Source: Streptomyces meridianus (GTDB lineage Bacteria > Actinomycetota > Actinomycetes > Streptomycetales > Streptomycetaceae). Taken from it: a stretch of DNA of 64,000 nt. Shown piece after piece: positions 1 to 9,388 of the stretch. The stretch lies in NCBI RefSeq assembly GCF_023703325.1, contig NZ_JAMQGM010000002.1, positions 223,553 to 287,552 of the forward strand, written 5' to 3'. Below the pieces are notes generated by a model. The model was not told the origin of the DNA. It was given only the letters and a program-made list of their open reading frames with translations, and did not search any database. The first letter of the stretch is position 1; each line of letters opens with the position of its first letter. A program made the translations under genes and the position numbers.

Positions 1-1
1 C

Positions 2-1609
2 CGGGCCACTGTTCCGACGTTCACGGACGTCATCCTCGTGTACCTGCGCGACCCGTTGCCGGTCGGCGACGAGCGTCCCGTCGACCCGGTGGTGCTGCGA
101 CTGCGCCGCACCGACCGCATCCCGGCCGAGAACGACGCCGACACCGGCGGCCACGCTCTGCTGAGCCTGCAGAACGAGCCCTCCCCCGCCTCGGATCTGA
201 CCGAGGTGCGCCCGGGCGGTCCGCTCGCCGAGGTGCTCCGCGGGGTGCGGCCGGTGTTCGGCGACTCCGAGGCGGTCGGGGCCGCGCTGCCGGAGCTGCT
301 GGGCGCGGAGTTCTGCATACCGGGCCCGCATCGCGCGATCCTCGCCCCGCTGCGCGGGCGCCGCCGGGTGATCGGCGCGGCCGTGTTCCTGCGCCGGGCC
401 GAGCGGGCGCCGTTCGAGGCCGACGACCTGCTGGTGGCGGCACAGCTGGCCACCCACACGGCGCTCGGCGTCGACAAGGCGGTGCTGTACGGGCGCGAGG
501 CGTACATCGCCGACGCACTCCAGCGGTCCATGCTTCCCGATTCCCTGCCGCAGCCGACCGGTGTGCGGCTGGCCAGCCGCTATCTTCCCGCCGCCGAGAC
601 CGCCCGGGTGGGCGGCGACTGGTACGACGCGATCCCGCTGCCCGGCAGCCGGGTCGCCCTGGTGGTGGGTGATGTCATGGGCCACTCCATGACCTCCGCC
701 GCGATCATGGGGCAGCTGCGGACGACCGCGCAGACGCTGGCCGGTCTGGACCTGCCGCCGCAGGAGGTGCTGCACCACCTGGACGAGCAGGCGCAGCGGC
801 TCGGCAGCGACCGCATGGCGACCTGCCTGTACGCGGTGTACGACCCGGTCGCGCACCGGATCGTGGTCGCCAATGCCGGCCATCCGCCGCCGGTCATGCT
901 GCACGTCGGGGGGCGCGCCGAGGTGCTGCGCGTACCACCGGGCGCCCCGATCGGCGTCGGCGGTGTCGCGTTCGAGGCGGTGGAGCTGGACGCGCCCACC
1001 GGCGCGACCCTGCTGCTCTACACGGACGGGCTGGTCGAGTCGCGGCTGCGGGACGTGTGGACCGGCATCCATCAGTTGCGCGACCGGCTGACCGCGACCG
1101 CCGAGCTCACCGGCGCCGATCACGCACCGCCGCTGGAGCCGTTGTGCGACGAGGTCCTCGACATGCTCGGCCCGGGCGACCGGGACGACGACATCGCGCT
1201 GCTCGCCGCCCGCTTCGAGGGGATCTCGCCGGAGGATGTCGCCCTGTGGCACCTCGACCCGGACGAGACCGCCCCGGGGCGTGCGCGGCGGCTGGCCCGC
1301 AGCGCCCTGCAGCAGTGGGACCTGGAGGATCTGACGGATTCGGTCCAGTTGCTGATCAGTGAGGTGGTGACGAACGCGGTGCGGTACGCCGAACGCCCCG
1401 TCACCCTGCGCCTGCTGCGTACGGACGTGCTGCGCTGCGAGGTCGGTGACGACGTACCGCAACTGCCGCGGCTGCGGCAGGCCAGGCCGTCGGACGAGGG
1501 CGGCCGCGGGCTGTACCTCGTCAACCGGCTGGCCCGGCGGTGGGGCGCGACGCGGCTGAGCACCGGCAAGGTCGTGTGGTTCGAGCTGGGCGGCCCCGCC
1601 CCGGCCTGA
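2..1609 (+). CDS. SpoIIE-type PP2C phosphatase with GAF and HATPase domains (5' partial)
   Basis: The reading frame is open to the window edge, so the N-terminus is missing. A GAF-like segment comes first, then a SpoIIE/PP2C phosphatase domain with the metal-binding motifs GGDWYD, GDVMGH, TDGLVE and DDIALL. An RsbW-like HATPase_c_2 domain at the C-terminus shows SEVVTNAVRYA and GGRGLYLV. This architecture is common in Streptomyces, where such proteins are thought to control anti-sigma/anti-anti-sigma partner switching by dephosphorylating STAS proteins. A strong hairpin follows the stop codon. No partner STAS gene is adjacent, so the target is unknown. Confidence 0.9.
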   Translation, partial: RATVPTFTDVILVYLRDPLPVGDERPVDPVVLRLRRTDRIPAENDADTGGHALLSLQNEPSPASDLTEVRPGGPLAEVLRGVRPVFGDSEAVGAALPELLGAEFCIPGPHRAILAPLRGRRRVIGAAVFLRRAERAPFEADDLLVAAQLATHTALGVDKAVLYGREAYIADALQRSMLPDSLPQPTGVRLASRYLPAAETARVGGDWYDAIPLPGSRVALVVGDVMGHSMTSAAIMGQLRTTAQTLAGLDLPPQEVLHHLDEQAQRLGSDRMATCLYAVYDPVAHRIVVANAGHPPPVMLHVGGRAEVLRVPPGAPIGVGGVAFEAVELDAPTGATLLLYTDGLVESRLRDVWTGIHQLRDRLTATAELTGADHAPPLEPLCDEVLDMLGPGDRDDDIALLAARFEGISPEDVALWHLDPDETAPGRARRLARSALQQWDLEDLTDSVQLLISEVVTNAVRYAERPVTLRLLRTDVLRCEVGDDVPQLPRLRQARPSDEGGRGLYLVNRLARRWGATRLSTGKVVWFELGGPAPA

Positions 1610-1654
1610 GTGCCTGTGGTGGTGGCCGGGCTCGGATCGCCGGGCCGCGGACGG

Positions 1655-1690
1655 TGCGGGTGGACCCGGAGTTCTCCGGGTCCACCCGCA
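1655..1690 (+). terminator. Perfect hairpin after the SpoIIE-type gene
   Basis: A perfect GC-rich inverted repeat (at least 15 bp per arm, loop GTTC) lies 46 bases after the stop codon. There is no T-tract, as usual for Streptomyces terminators. It separates this gene from the catalase downstream. Confidence 0.75.
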
Positions 1691-1775
1691 TTACGCGTTT
1701 CGGGGGACTCGCGGTACCCCGCACCGCATGGGGGTACCGATCTCGGGTACGGGCTTGTGACAGAGAGAACGTTTG

Positions 1776-1791
1776 AAGGCGTATGCGCCTT
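1776..1791. promoter_or_regulatory. Short inverted repeat upstream of catalase, possible operator
   Basis: AAGGCG-TATG-CGCCTT forms a perfect 6-bp inverted repeat about 65 bases before the catalase start codon. It lies where a redox repressor (Fur/PerR-like, known for catalase genes in Streptomyces) could bind, but the motif does not clearly match a known box. No regulator gene adjoins the catalase. Confidence 0.3.
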
Positions 1792-1856
1792 TCTTCCGGC
1801 TCCTTCGGGTTCTCTCCGATTCTTCCGAACGGCAGTCGACGTTCAGCGAGGCGTTC

Positions 1857-3323
1857 ATGACCGAGTCAGCAGCCCGCAACATCCCTCCGACCACGAACAA
1901 CGCCGGCATTCCGGTGGAGAGCGACGAGCACTCCCTCACGGTGGGTCCCAACGGACCGATCCTGCTTCAGGACCACTACCTCCTCGAGAAGATGGCCCAG
2001 TTCAACCGGGAGCGGGTCCCCGAACGCGTGGTGCACGCGAAGGGCAGCGGCGCGTACGGCGTCTTCGAGGTGACGAACGACGTCAGCCAGTTCACGAAGG
2101 CCGACCTGTTCCAGCCGGGCCGGCGCACCGAGATGCTGGCTCGCTTCTCGACCGTGGCCGGCGAGCAGGGCAGCCCGGACACCTGGCGCGACCCGCGCGG
2201 TTTCGCCCTGAAGTTCTACACGGAGCAGGGGAACTACGACCTGGTCGGCAACAACACCCCGGTCTTCTTCGTCCGCGACACCATCAAGTTCCAGGACTTC
2301 ATCCGCTCGCAGAAGCGGCGCCCGGACAACGGGCTGCGCGACCACGACATGCAGTGGGACTTCTGGACGCTCTCCCCCGAGTCTGCCCACCAGGTGACGT
2401 GGCTGATGGGCGACCGGGGCATCCCCAGTTCGTACCGGCGCATGAACGGCTACGGGTCCCACACCTACATGTGGATCAACGCCGCGGGTGAGAAGTACTG
2501 GATCAAGTACCACTTCCACACCGACCAGGGCATCGGCTTCCTGACGCAGGAGGAGGCGGACCTGATGGCCGGTGAGGACGCCGATGTGCACCGCCGGGAC
2601 CTCTTCGACGCGATCGAGCGCGGCGAGCACCCGTCGTGGACGCTCAAGGTCCAGGTGATGCCGTTCGAGGACGCGGCGGACTACCGGTTCAACCCGTTCG
2701 ACCTGACGAAGGTGTGGCCGCACGGCGACTACCCGCTGATCGAGGTCGGCCGGATGACGCTGAACCGGAACCCGGAGGACTTCTTCGTCCACATCGAACA
2801 GGCGGCGTTCGAGCCGAGCAACATGGTGCCGGGTATCGGCCCGTCACCGGACAAGATGCTGCTGGGGCGGTTGTTCTCGTACCCGGACACCCACCGGTAC
2901 CGGATCGGGCCGAACTACGCGCAGCTGCCGCCCAACCGCCCGCACGTACCGGTGCACTCGTACGCCAAGGACGGTCCGATGCGCTACGAGCCGAACCGGG
3001 TGGGTGCGGTGTACGCGCCGAACTCGTACGGCGGGCCGGCTGCCGACGCGGCCCGGTTCGGCGATCCCGCCGGGTGGGAGACGGCCGGTGCGATGGTGCG
3101 CGAGGCGTACAAGCTGCACCGTGAGGACGACGACTGGGGCCAGGCCGGGACGATGGTGCGTGAGGTCCTGGACGACGATGCCCGGCAGCGCCTGGTGTCC
3201 AACATCTCGGGGCACCTGCTGGACGGCGTGAGCCGGCCGGTGCTGGCCCGCGCGCTGGAGTACTGGCGCAAGGTCGACAAGAACCTCGGCGACCGGGTCG
3301 CCAAGGCGGTCAACGGGAGCTGA
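1857..3323 (+). CDS. katA: Monofunctional heme catalase, small-subunit type
   Basis: Converts hydrogen peroxide to water and oxygen in the cytoplasm. At 488 residues it is typical of clade 3 catalases. The distal histidine is H60 in [11 protein letters not shown], the heme-pocket Asn lies in GNNTPVFF, and the proximal ligand is Y342 in the RxFxY motif RLFSY. The ATG at 1857 is chosen because the protein then begins MTESAARN, as in homologues, and is preceded by AGCGAGG. The frame is open further upstream to 1773, but that stretch lacks homologous character. It is monocistronic between two hairpins. Its regulator is not encoded nearby. Confidence 0.95.
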   Translation: MTESAARNIPPTTNNAGIPVESDEHSLTVGPNGPILLQDHYLLEKMAQFNRERVPERVVHAKGSGAYGVFEVTNDVSQFTKADLFQPGRRTEMLARFSTVAGEQGSPDTWRDPRGFALKFYTEQGNYDLVGNNTPVFFVRDTIKFQDFIRSQKRRPDNGLRDHDMQWDFWTLSPESAHQVTWLMGDRGIPSSYRRMNGYGSHTYMWINAAGEKYWIKYHFHTDQGIGFLTQEEADLMAGEDADVHRRDLFDAIERGEHPSWTLKVQVMPFEDAADYRFNPFDLTKVWPHGDYPLIEVGRMTLNRNPEDFFVHIEQAAFEPSNMVPGIGPSPDKMLLGRLFSYPDTHRYRIGPNYAQLPPNRPHVPVHSYAKDGPMRYEPNRVGAVYAPNSYGGPAADAARFGDPAGWETAGAMVREAYKLHREDDDWGQAGTMVREVLDDDARQRLVSNISGHLLDGVSRPVLARALEYWRKVDKNLGDRVAKAVNGS

Positions 3324-3358
3324 CGCCCCGGGGCCGCGGTCGCGCGGACTGTCGGAAC

Positions 3359-3401
3359 GGCGAAGACGCCCGGAACCTGTCAGGTTCCGGGCGTCTTCGC
3401 C
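3359..3401. terminator. Bidirectional terminator between catalase and PBP
   Basis: A perfect 19-bp inverted repeat with a 5-base loop (TGTCA) lies between two convergent genes, 35 bases after the catalase stop and 16 bases from the end of the penicillin-binding protein gene. It probably serves both. Confidence 0.85.
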
Positions 3402-3417
3402 GTTAGGCTCCGGCCGG

Positions 3418-5748
3418 TCAGCCGGCGGTGCCGGCGTCGCTGCCGGCGCCGCCGTCGGTTCCGCGGCTGGTGCGCGGTCCGGGTTCCACGGTCGGCCCGG
3501 TCCCGTCCGGCGGCATCGGGGGCTGTGTCGGGAGCTGCTCGGAGCCGGACGGCGACGGGGGCAGGCCGCTTCCGGACGGGGCCGTCGGCTGTCCGGATCC
3601 GGGCGCGCTGGGACCGGTGGAGGCGCCGCTGTCCGAGGGGGACGGGGAGGGCGTCGGGGCGACGGCCGCTCCCTGCTCGGTGTCGAGCTCGAAGTCGGTG
3701 ACGCGCTGCCCCTGCAGCGCCGCCTTGGTGTAGGCGGCCCAGATCTGCGCCGGGAACCCGCCGCCGTTGACGCGGCCGCCGCCGGCGGCGCCGGACAGCG
3801 ACACCTGACGGCCGCCCTCGCCTTCGCCGAACAGGCCCACGGTGGTGACCAGTTCGGGGGTGTAGCCGGCGAACCAGGCGGACTTGTTGTCGTCGGAGGT
3901 TCCCGTCTTGCCCGCCACCCTGCGCCCGGTGGACTGCACGATGGCTCCGGTGCCCTCGTCGACGACGCCGGTGAGCACCGAGGTGACCGCGTCCGCGCTC
4001 TGCCGGGTGATGACCGCGTCGCCGATCGCGTCCCGCGGCTTCACCTTCTGGTCGCCGCGCTCCGCGGACTTCACCAGACGCGGTGTGACCTTCTTGCCGT
4101 GGTTGTCGAAGGTCGCGTAGACCGACGCCATGTCGAGGGGGCTGGCGCCCATCACGCCGAGCGACATCGCCGGCCGCTCCTCGAAACCGCCCGCCTTCTT
4201 GCTCATGCCGAGGTTCAGTGCCGTCTGCTTGGTCCGGTCCAGGCCCACGTCGACGACCATCTGGGCGAAGACCGAGTTGACCGAGGCGTTCATCGCCTTC
4301 TGGACGGTGATCTGCCCGTAGTCCTTGTCGTCCTCGTTGGGCGGGGCGAAGGGAGTGACGCTGCCGCGCACGGGCCGCTCGCTGGTGCCGTCGTAGACGG
4401 TGCTCGCGGTGATGGGCACGCCGTCCTGGGTCTTGGATCCGTTCTGCAGGGCCGAGGCGAAGACGATCGGCTTGAACGTGGAGGCCGGCTGGTAGTCGCG
4501 CCGGGTCGCGTTGCTCAGGTAGTGCCGGGTGGCGTCCCTGCCGCCGTAGAGGGCAACGACGTCGCCGGTCTTCGGGTCGACGGACACGGCACCGGCCTGG
4601 ACGTGGCCGTCCACCTTGCGCTTGTCCGGGTCGAGCTTGGCGTTCAGGGTCTCCTTGACGGCTCGCTCCAGCCGCTTCTGCTTGGACTCGCTGATGGCGA
4701 GGGTGATGTCCCAGCCGCGGGCGCCGAGTTCGGCCTCGTCGACGCCGGAGGCGATCAGCTCGTCGTTGGCGGCCTTCACCAGGTATCCGGCCTGGCCGCT
4801 GAGTCCGGGGGTGGGCTTCGGGTCCTCGGGCTCCGGGAACTTCATGTCCCGGCGCTCGGCGGGGCCGAGCCACTTCATCTCGACCATGTTGTCCAGCACG
4901 TAGTTCCAGCGCTGTTTGACGAGCCGCTTGGAGGTGTCGGTGGCCGACGACCAGTCGTACTGGCTGGGGGCCTGGAGGAGGGCGGCGAGGTAGGCGCCCT
5001 GCTCGGTCGTCAGGTCTTTGGAGTCCACGTCGTAGTAGGCCCGGGCCGCGGCCTGGACGCCGTGGGCCCCCCGGCCGTAGTAGCTGGTGTTCATGTAGCC
5101 GCTGAGGATGTAATCCTTGCTCCGCTGCTGGTCCACCTTCAGCGCGATGATCATCTCCTTCGCCTTGCGGGTCAGGGTCTGGTCCTGGGTCAGATAGAAG
5201 TTCTTCACGTACTGCTGAGTGATCGTCGAGCCACCCTGCTTGCGCCCCATGGCCGTGGATATCAGCCCGCGGAGGGTGCCCTTCAGGTCGACGCCCGCGT
5301 CCGTGTAGAACGTCTTGTTCTCGGCGGCGACGAAGGCGTGCTGAACGCCCTTGGGCACCTTGGAGATCGGGACCAGTTCGCGGTTGACCTCGCCGTCCCG
5401 GGCGAACACCTTGCCGTTGCTGTACCGGTAGATGTTGCTCTGCTTGCCCGCATCCGCGTTGGCAGTAGTGGGGACGTCGATGTAGATGTAGAGGCCGATG
5501 AACGCGGCCATACCGAGGGCGCACACCGCCAGAAAGGCGCCCATCAGCTTCTTCCAGGGGAAACGGCGGCGCCCGCCGCCCGGGGCCTCGGCACGGCGCC
5601 TGCCACCCGGCGACTCGGAACGGCGCCTGCCACCCGGCGACTCGGAACGGCCCATGCCACCCGGCGACTCGGAACGGCCCATGCCGCCCGGCGTCTCGGC
5701 GCGGCGCGCGCCCCGCTGCCGTGCCCTTCGCTCTTCCGCTCGGCCCAT
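3418..5748 (-). CDS. Class A penicillin-binding protein (transglycosylase/transpeptidase)
   Basis: Bifunctional peptidoglycan synthase of 776 residues. A basic cytoplasmic tail (1-67) contains 9-residue repeats. One membrane segment (about 68-92) follows, then a GT51 domain with catalytic Glu143 (AAENKTF) and GGSTITQQ at 172-179. The transpeptidase domain has STFK at 423-426, SVN at 489-491 and KTGT at 614-617. The C-terminus is a Pro/Ser-rich extracellular tail of about 100 residues. The ATG is preceded by GGAAGAG at good spacing. It stands alone, convergent with catalase. Actinobacterial PonA-type proteins have the same layout, but which paralogue this is cannot be told from the sequence. 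Confidence 0.95.
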   Translation of the reverse strand: MGRAEERRARQRGARRAETPGGMGRSESPGGMGRSESPGGRRRSESPGGRRRAEAPGGGRRRFPWKKLMGAFLAVCALGMAAFIGLYIYIDVPTTANADAGKQSNIYRYSNGKVFARDGEVNRELVPISKVPKGVQHAFVAAENKTFYTDAGVDLKGTLRGLISTAMGRKQGGSTITQQYVKNFYLTQDQTLTRKAKEMIIALKVDQQRSKDYILSGYMNTSYYGRGAHGVQAAARAYYDVDSKDLTTEQGAYLAALLQAPSQYDWSSATDTSKRLVKQRWNYVLDNMVEMKWLGPAERRDMKFPEPEDPKPTPGLSGQAGYLVKAANDELIASGVDEAELGARGWDITLAISESKQKRLERAVKETLNAKLDPDKRKVDGHVQAGAVSVDPKTGDVVALYGGRDATRHYLSNATRRDYQPASTFKPIVFASALQNGSKTQDGVPITASTVYDGTSERPVRGSVTPFAPPNEDDKDYGQITVQKAMNASVNSVFAQMVVDVGLDRTKQTALNLGMSKKAGGFEERPAMSLGVMGASPLDMASVYATFDNHGKKVTPRLVKSAERGDQKVKPRDAIGDAVITRQSADAVTSVLTGVVDEGTGAIVQSTGRRVAGKTGTSDDNKSAWFAGYTPELVTTVGLFGEGEGGRQVSLSGAAGGGRVNGGGFPAQIWAAYTKAALQGQRVTDFELDTEQGAAVAPTPSPSPSDSGASTGPSAPGSGQPTAPSGSGLPPSPSGSEQLPTQPPMPPDGTGPTVEPGPRTSRGTDGGAGSDAGTAG
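5567..5701. repeat. Five tandem 27-bp repeats inside the PBP gene
   Basis: Five 27-bp units (5567, 5594, 5621, 5648, 5675) sit end to end in the coding sequence for the PBP cytoplasmic tail. Copies 2 and 3 are identical and the others differ at a few bases. They encode repeats of the form RRRSESPGG or GRSESPGGM. The length preserves the frame, so copy number can change without breaking the gene. Confidence 0.9.
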
Positions 5749-5840
5749 CTCACGCTCTTCCAGTCGATCCGCCCCGGGGAACTCACGAAGCTAGCAGTGC
5801 CGGTGGGGACAGCCTGATGCGGACCCCAGGGAAATCAGAT

Positions 5841-5856
5841 AAAGTGATAGCACTTT
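5841..5856. promoter_or_regulatory. Perfect palindrome upstream of the SPFH-RHH operon
   Basis: AAAGTG-ATAG-CACTTT is a perfect 6+6 inverted repeat in an AT-rich stretch about 50 bases before the SPFH start codon. The operon's second gene encodes a predicted ribbon-helix-helix protein, so autoregulation through this site is a reasonable inference. Confidence 0.55.
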
Positions 5857-5906
5857 GCTAGGAGCGGGTGAACGGCCCGCGTCGATACCGGAATCGGGGG
5901 CATCCC

Positions 5907-6860
5907 ATGTCGAGCACACCGCATCCCACCACTCCGCACGAGAACGCCGACGGTCCCGACCTGCCGAAGCCCCGGGTGCGCGAGCGAGCGGCCCGCAGCA
6001 TCGGCGGCGGGCTCGCACTGCTGCTCGGCCTCGTCGGCCTCGCGCTCGGCATCACCGGAATCGTCCTCGGCGCCGGACGGGCCGAGAACGGCGAGAGCGG
6101 CGGCACCCCGTTGATCATCGTGGGCGTCCTGGTCGCGCTCGGCTCGCTCTTCGCCATGGCCGGGCTGAACATGGTGGCACCCGGCGAGGCCCGGGTGGTA
6201 CAGCTCTTCGGCCGCTACACCGGCACCATCCGCACCGACGGGCTGCGCTGGGTCAACCCGCTGACAAGCCGGAAGAAGATCTCGACCCGGGTGCGCAACC
6301 ACGAGACGGCGGTCCTCAAGGTCAACGACGCCTACGGCAACCCGATCGAGCTCGCTGCCGTCGTCGTCTGGCAGGTCCGGGACACCGCGCAGGCCGTGTT
6401 CGAGGTCGACGACTTCCTGGAGTTCGTCTCCACCCAGACCGAGGCGGCCGTCCGCCACATCGCCATCGAGTACCCCTACGACGCCCACGACGAGAGCGGC
6501 CTGTCCCTGCGCGGCAACGCCGAGGAGATCACCGAGAAGCTCGCCGTCGAACTCTCCGCGCGTGTCGAGGCCGCCGGTGTCCGGATCATCGAGTCCCGCT
6601 TCACGCACCTCGCGTACGCGCCCGAGATCGCCTCGGCCATGCTCCAGCGGCAGCAGGCGGGTGCGGTGGTGGCGGCCCGGCGCCAGATCGTGGACGGCGC
6701 GGTCGGCATGGTCGAGGCAGCCCTCGCCCGCCTCACCGAGCAGGACGTCGTGGAGCTGGACGAGGAGCGCAAGGCCGCCATGGTCAGCAACCTCATGGTG
6801 GTGCTCTGCGGGGACCGCGCCCCGCAGCCGGTCGTGAACACGGGCACGCTGTACCAGTGA
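5907..6860 (+). CDS. SPFH/band 7 domain membrane protein
   Basis: A 317-residue protein with two N-terminal membrane segments (about 29-54 and 66-88), then a stomatin/prohibitin-like SPFH domain starting near MVAPGEARVVQLFGRY. Family members form membrane-associated oligomers and organise microdomains. The ATG at 5907 is preceded by CGGGGG; an upstream in-frame start at 5868 is less likely. Its stop overlaps the start of the next gene (GTGA), so the two are translationally coupled. Confidence 0.88.
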   Translation: MSSTPHPTTPHENADGPDLPKPRVRERAARSIGGGLALLLGLVGLALGITGIVLGAGRAENGESGGTPLIIVGVLVALGSLFAMAGLNMVAPGEARVVQLFGRYTGTIRTDGLRWVNPLTSRKKISTRVRNHETAVLKVNDAYGNPIELAAVVVWQVRDTAQAVFEVDDFLEFVSTQTEAAVRHIAIEYPYDAHDESGLSLRGNAEEITEKLAVELSARVEAAGVRIIESRFTHLAYAPEIASAMLQRQQAGAVVAARRQIVDGAVGMVEAALARLTEQDVVELDEERKAAMVSNLMVVLCGDRAPQPVVNTGTLYQ

Positions 6861-7111
6861 CCGGTCGACCTCCGCAGCGGGAGCCGCGGCAGCGCAAGCA
6901 GGTGCTGCTGCGGCTCGACCCCGCCGTGCACGACGCGCTCGCCCGCTGGGCGGCCGACGAACTGCGCAGCACCAACGCCCAGATCGACTTCCTGCTGCGC
7001 AAGGCCCTGTCCGCGGCCGGGCGCATGCCCGGCTCCGCGGGGCCCGCCGCCCGCCGCGGCCGCCCGCCGCGCAACCGTCCGGAAGCCGACAGCGACGGCG
7101 ACGGGCCGTAG
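6857..7111 (+). CDS. Small ribbon-helix-helix-like protein coupled to the SPFH gene
   Basis: An 84-residue basic protein. The segment KQVLLRLDPAVHDALARWA and the following helix (TNAQIDFLLRKAL) resemble the beta strand and two helices of Arc/CopG-type DNA-binding proteins. The C-terminus is Arg/Pro-rich and acidic at the end. It starts with GTG overlapping the SPFH stop codon. Its link to a membrane protein and to the palindrome upstream suggests an autoregulator or a regulator of the SPFH protein. No toxin partner is visible. Confidence 0.75.
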   Translation: MTGRPPQREPRQRKQVLLRLDPAVHDALARWAADELRSTNAQIDFLLRKALSAAGRMPGSAGPAARRGRPPRNRPEADSDGDGP

Positions 7112-7300
7112 CGGGGCGTGCGGCCGGGACGCCTCAGCCGGGCGCACTGCCGTGGAGGCCCCGGGGACTGACTGCGCGGCGACACTGTCCGCACCGGCCC
7201 GGCCCACTGCGCGCCCTGCTCGACGCGCTCCGCGACGTGAGGGGCGGGTGGAGCGGCCCGGGAACCGGCGCCCCCGCCACAGGCCGCCGTCCACTCCCGC

Positions 7301-8230
7301 TCAACCGGCGGCGATCCGCACCGGCAGGGACGCCAGCTCCTTGCGCAGCGCCGCCGCGAACTCCTGGAACTCGCCCTGACGGGCCGCCCCGGAACGCATC
7401 GCCAGCGCGACCCGCCTCGAGGGCGCCGGGGCGGCGAAGAAGCCGGCCGACAGGTGCTCGCTGCGCCCGGTCTCCACCCGCAGGGCGGTGCGCGGCAGCA
7501 GCGTCACCCCGAGCCCTCCGGCCACCAGCTGAACCAGGGTGGACAGTCCGGCCGCGCTGGCGGTGACCGGTGCGCCGCCGGTCCGCCCCGCGTCACGGCA
7601 GACGTCCAGCGCCTGGTCGCGCAGGCAGTGCCCCTCGTCCAGCAGCAGCAGGTCGAGGTCGCGCAGAACGTCGCGGGGGATGTCGTCGCGTCCGCCCAGC
7701 CGGTGCCCCTGTGGGGTGACGAGCACGAAGTCCTCGTCGAACAGGGGCAGTTCGGTGACCCCGGGCACGCCCAGCGGTACGGCGAGGAGCAGCAGGTCCA
7801 GCCGTCCGTGCGCGAGCCCGTCGAGCAGCGAGGCGGTCTGCTCCTCGTGGACCTGGAGGTCCAGTTCCGGATACCGGTCCTGGACCAGGCGCAGCACGGT
7901 GGGCAGCAGGTACGGCGCGACGGTGGGGATGACTCCGAAGCGCAGACTTCCGGTGAACGGCGCCCGCGCGGCCTCGGCCTCCTCCATGAGTTCGCCGACC
8001 GCTTCCAGAACGGTGCGCGCCCTCGCGGCCAGCCGGTCACCGGCGGGAGAGAGCAGCACCTTGCGGGTGGTGCGCTCCAGGAGTTGCACGCCGAGGCTCT
8101 CCTCCAGCGCCGAGACGGCGCCGGAGAGGGCGGGCTGGCTCATGCCGATCGCGGCGGCGGCGTCCCGGAAGTGCAGGTGCTCGGCGACGGCGGAGAAGGC
8201 GCGCAGCTGCGAGAGTGTCGGGGACTTCAC
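7301..8230 (-). CDS. oxyR: OxyR, LysR-family peroxide sensor
   Basis: Transcriptional regulator of 309 residues with a LysR helix-turn-helix (about 5-62) and an effector domain. Two cysteines, C202 and C211, in GHCLRDQALDVC have the C-x8-C spacing of the peroxide-reactive pair in OxyR, which forms a disulfide on oxidation. It starts with GTG at 8230 and is divergent from ahpC-ahpD, the classical arrangement in actinobacteria. It probably activates ahpCD when oxidised. Confidence 0.93.
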   Translation of the reverse strand: MKSPTLSQLRAFSAVAEHLHFRDAAAAIGMSQPALSGAVSALEESLGVQLLERTTRKVLLSPAGDRLAARARTVLEAVGELMEEAEAARAPFTGSLRFGVIPTVAPYLLPTVLRLVQDRYPELDLQVHEEQTASLLDGLAHGRLDLLLLAVPLGVPGVTELPLFDEDFVLVTPQGHRLGGRDDIPRDVLRDLDLLLLDEGHCLRDQALDVCRDAGRTGGAPVTASAAGLSTLVQLVAGGLGVTLLPRTALRVETGRSEHLSAGFFAAPAPSRRVALAMRSGAARQGEFQEFAAALRKELASLPVRIAAG

Positions 8231-8827
8231 GGCGCCGCGCGATGGGCCGGGGGTGGCGATGTGGCCCTCCTGGGACGTGGTGCGGTTCCGTCGCGGACGA
8301 CCGGGGCGGACCGGGGGACGTCTGCGCGACCGCGACCGGCTCGAACGGACATTTCACCAGATAATTTACCGGATCGGGGCGGACAGTCCGGGCCGCCGGC
8401 CGTGCCCTTGCTCACACGACGACGACACGGCGCGACCCGCCCACTCTCCGGATCCGCTCCGGCGTCTCACCACCCGGGACGGTCCGCGGACGGCTTTGTG
8501 ACCCGCGGAGGCCGGACCCTACGATGCCCTGCAGACCCCGCCCGAAGGCCCGGCGAGGCCTCGGCGGCCCACTCGCCCCGGCCGGCGAGGCCCTCCATGC
8601 CACCAACGGCGGCCTCCCCCGGCCCCGTTCCCCCGATCGGGCGCCGCACGCCCCGCCCCATGGCGGACGAAGATCCACAGCGAGGCTTCGACCAGCGGTG
8701 ATAGCAGAACCCGATCAAATCATGCCGTTGATTCGATTTCTTGGATCAGTGCACGCCGTGCCAGGGTTGCCGAAGTCCAACCCCAAGGGAAGTGCGCAAC
8801 CCGCATTTCCTGCACGAAGGAGCAGAT
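8231..8827. other. Long oxyR-ahpC intergenic region
   Basis: About 600 bases with no convincing gene. It holds an AT-rich patch near 8350-8375 (likely oxyR promoter side) and a second AT-rich patch at 8700-8750 with a LysR-type box. The middle portion is GC-rich with no recognisable structure. It is longer than a typical divergent promoter region. Confidence 0.6.
8714..8732. promoter_or_regulatory. Candidate OxyR-binding site
   Basis: ATCAA-N9-TTGAT is a dyad with the T-N11-A geometry of LysR-family sites, inside the AT-rich stretch about 95 bases upstream of the ahpC start. Context (divergent oxyR) supports OxyR binding; the motif itself is only a LysR-type match. Confidence 0.5.
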
Positions 8828-9382
8828 TTGCTTACCGTCGGCGACAAGTTCCCTCAGTTCGACCTGACCGCCTGCGTCTCGCTGGAGAGCGGCAAGGAGT
8901 TCGAGCAGATCAACCACAAGTCCCACGAGGGCAAGTGGAAGGTCGTCTTCTTCTGGCCCAAGGACTTCACCTTCGTCTGCCCGACGGAGATCGCCGCGTT
9001 CGGCAAGCTGAACGACGAGTTCGCCGACCGCGACGCTCAGATCCTGGGCGTCTCCGGCGACTCCGAGTTCGTGCACCACGCCTGGCGCAAGGACCACGAC
9101 GACCTGCGTGACCTGCCCTTCCCGATGCTGGCCGACTCCAAGCACGAGCTCATGCGCGACTGCGGCGTCGAGGGCGAGGACGGCTTCGCGCAGCGCGCCG
9201 TCTTCATCGTGGACCAGAACAACGAGATCCAGTTCACGATGGTGACCGCCGGTTCCGTCGGCCGTAACCCCAAGGAGGTCCTGCGGGTCCTCGACGCCCT
9301 GCAGACCGACGAGCTGTGCCCCTGCAACTGGAGCGCGGGCGAGGACACCCTCGACCCGGTCAAGCTTCTCGCCGGAGAGTGA
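8828..9382 (+). CDS. ahpC: Alkyl hydroperoxide reductase AhpC (2-Cys peroxiredoxin)
   Basis: Peroxiredoxin of 184 residues. The peroxidatic cysteine is C51 in FTFVCPTE, and the C-terminal cysteines C164 and C166 (ELCPCNW) match the extra pair seen in mycobacterial-type AhpC that is reduced by AhpD. The TTG at 8828 is chosen because GAAGGAG lies 5 bases before it and the protein then starts LTVGDKFP as in homologues; an upstream ATG-like extension to 8741 would run through the promoter. It forms an operon with ahpD, 6 bases downstream. Confidence 0.95.
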   Translation: MLTVGDKFPQFDLTACVSLESGKEFEQINHKSHEGKWKVVFFWPKDFTFVCPTEIAAFGKLNDEFADRDAQILGVSGDSEFVHHAWRKDHDDLRDLPFPMLADSKHELMRDCGVEGEDGFAQRAVFIVDQNNEIQFTMVTAGSVGRNPKEVLRVLDALQTDELCPCNWSAGEDTLDPVKLLAGE

Positions 9383-9388
9383 TCTGAC

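Noticed and set aside
4099..5817. 572-codon open frame opposite the PBP gene
   Set aside because: Antisense shadow of a clear PBP; high GC makes long open frames on the opposite strand common.
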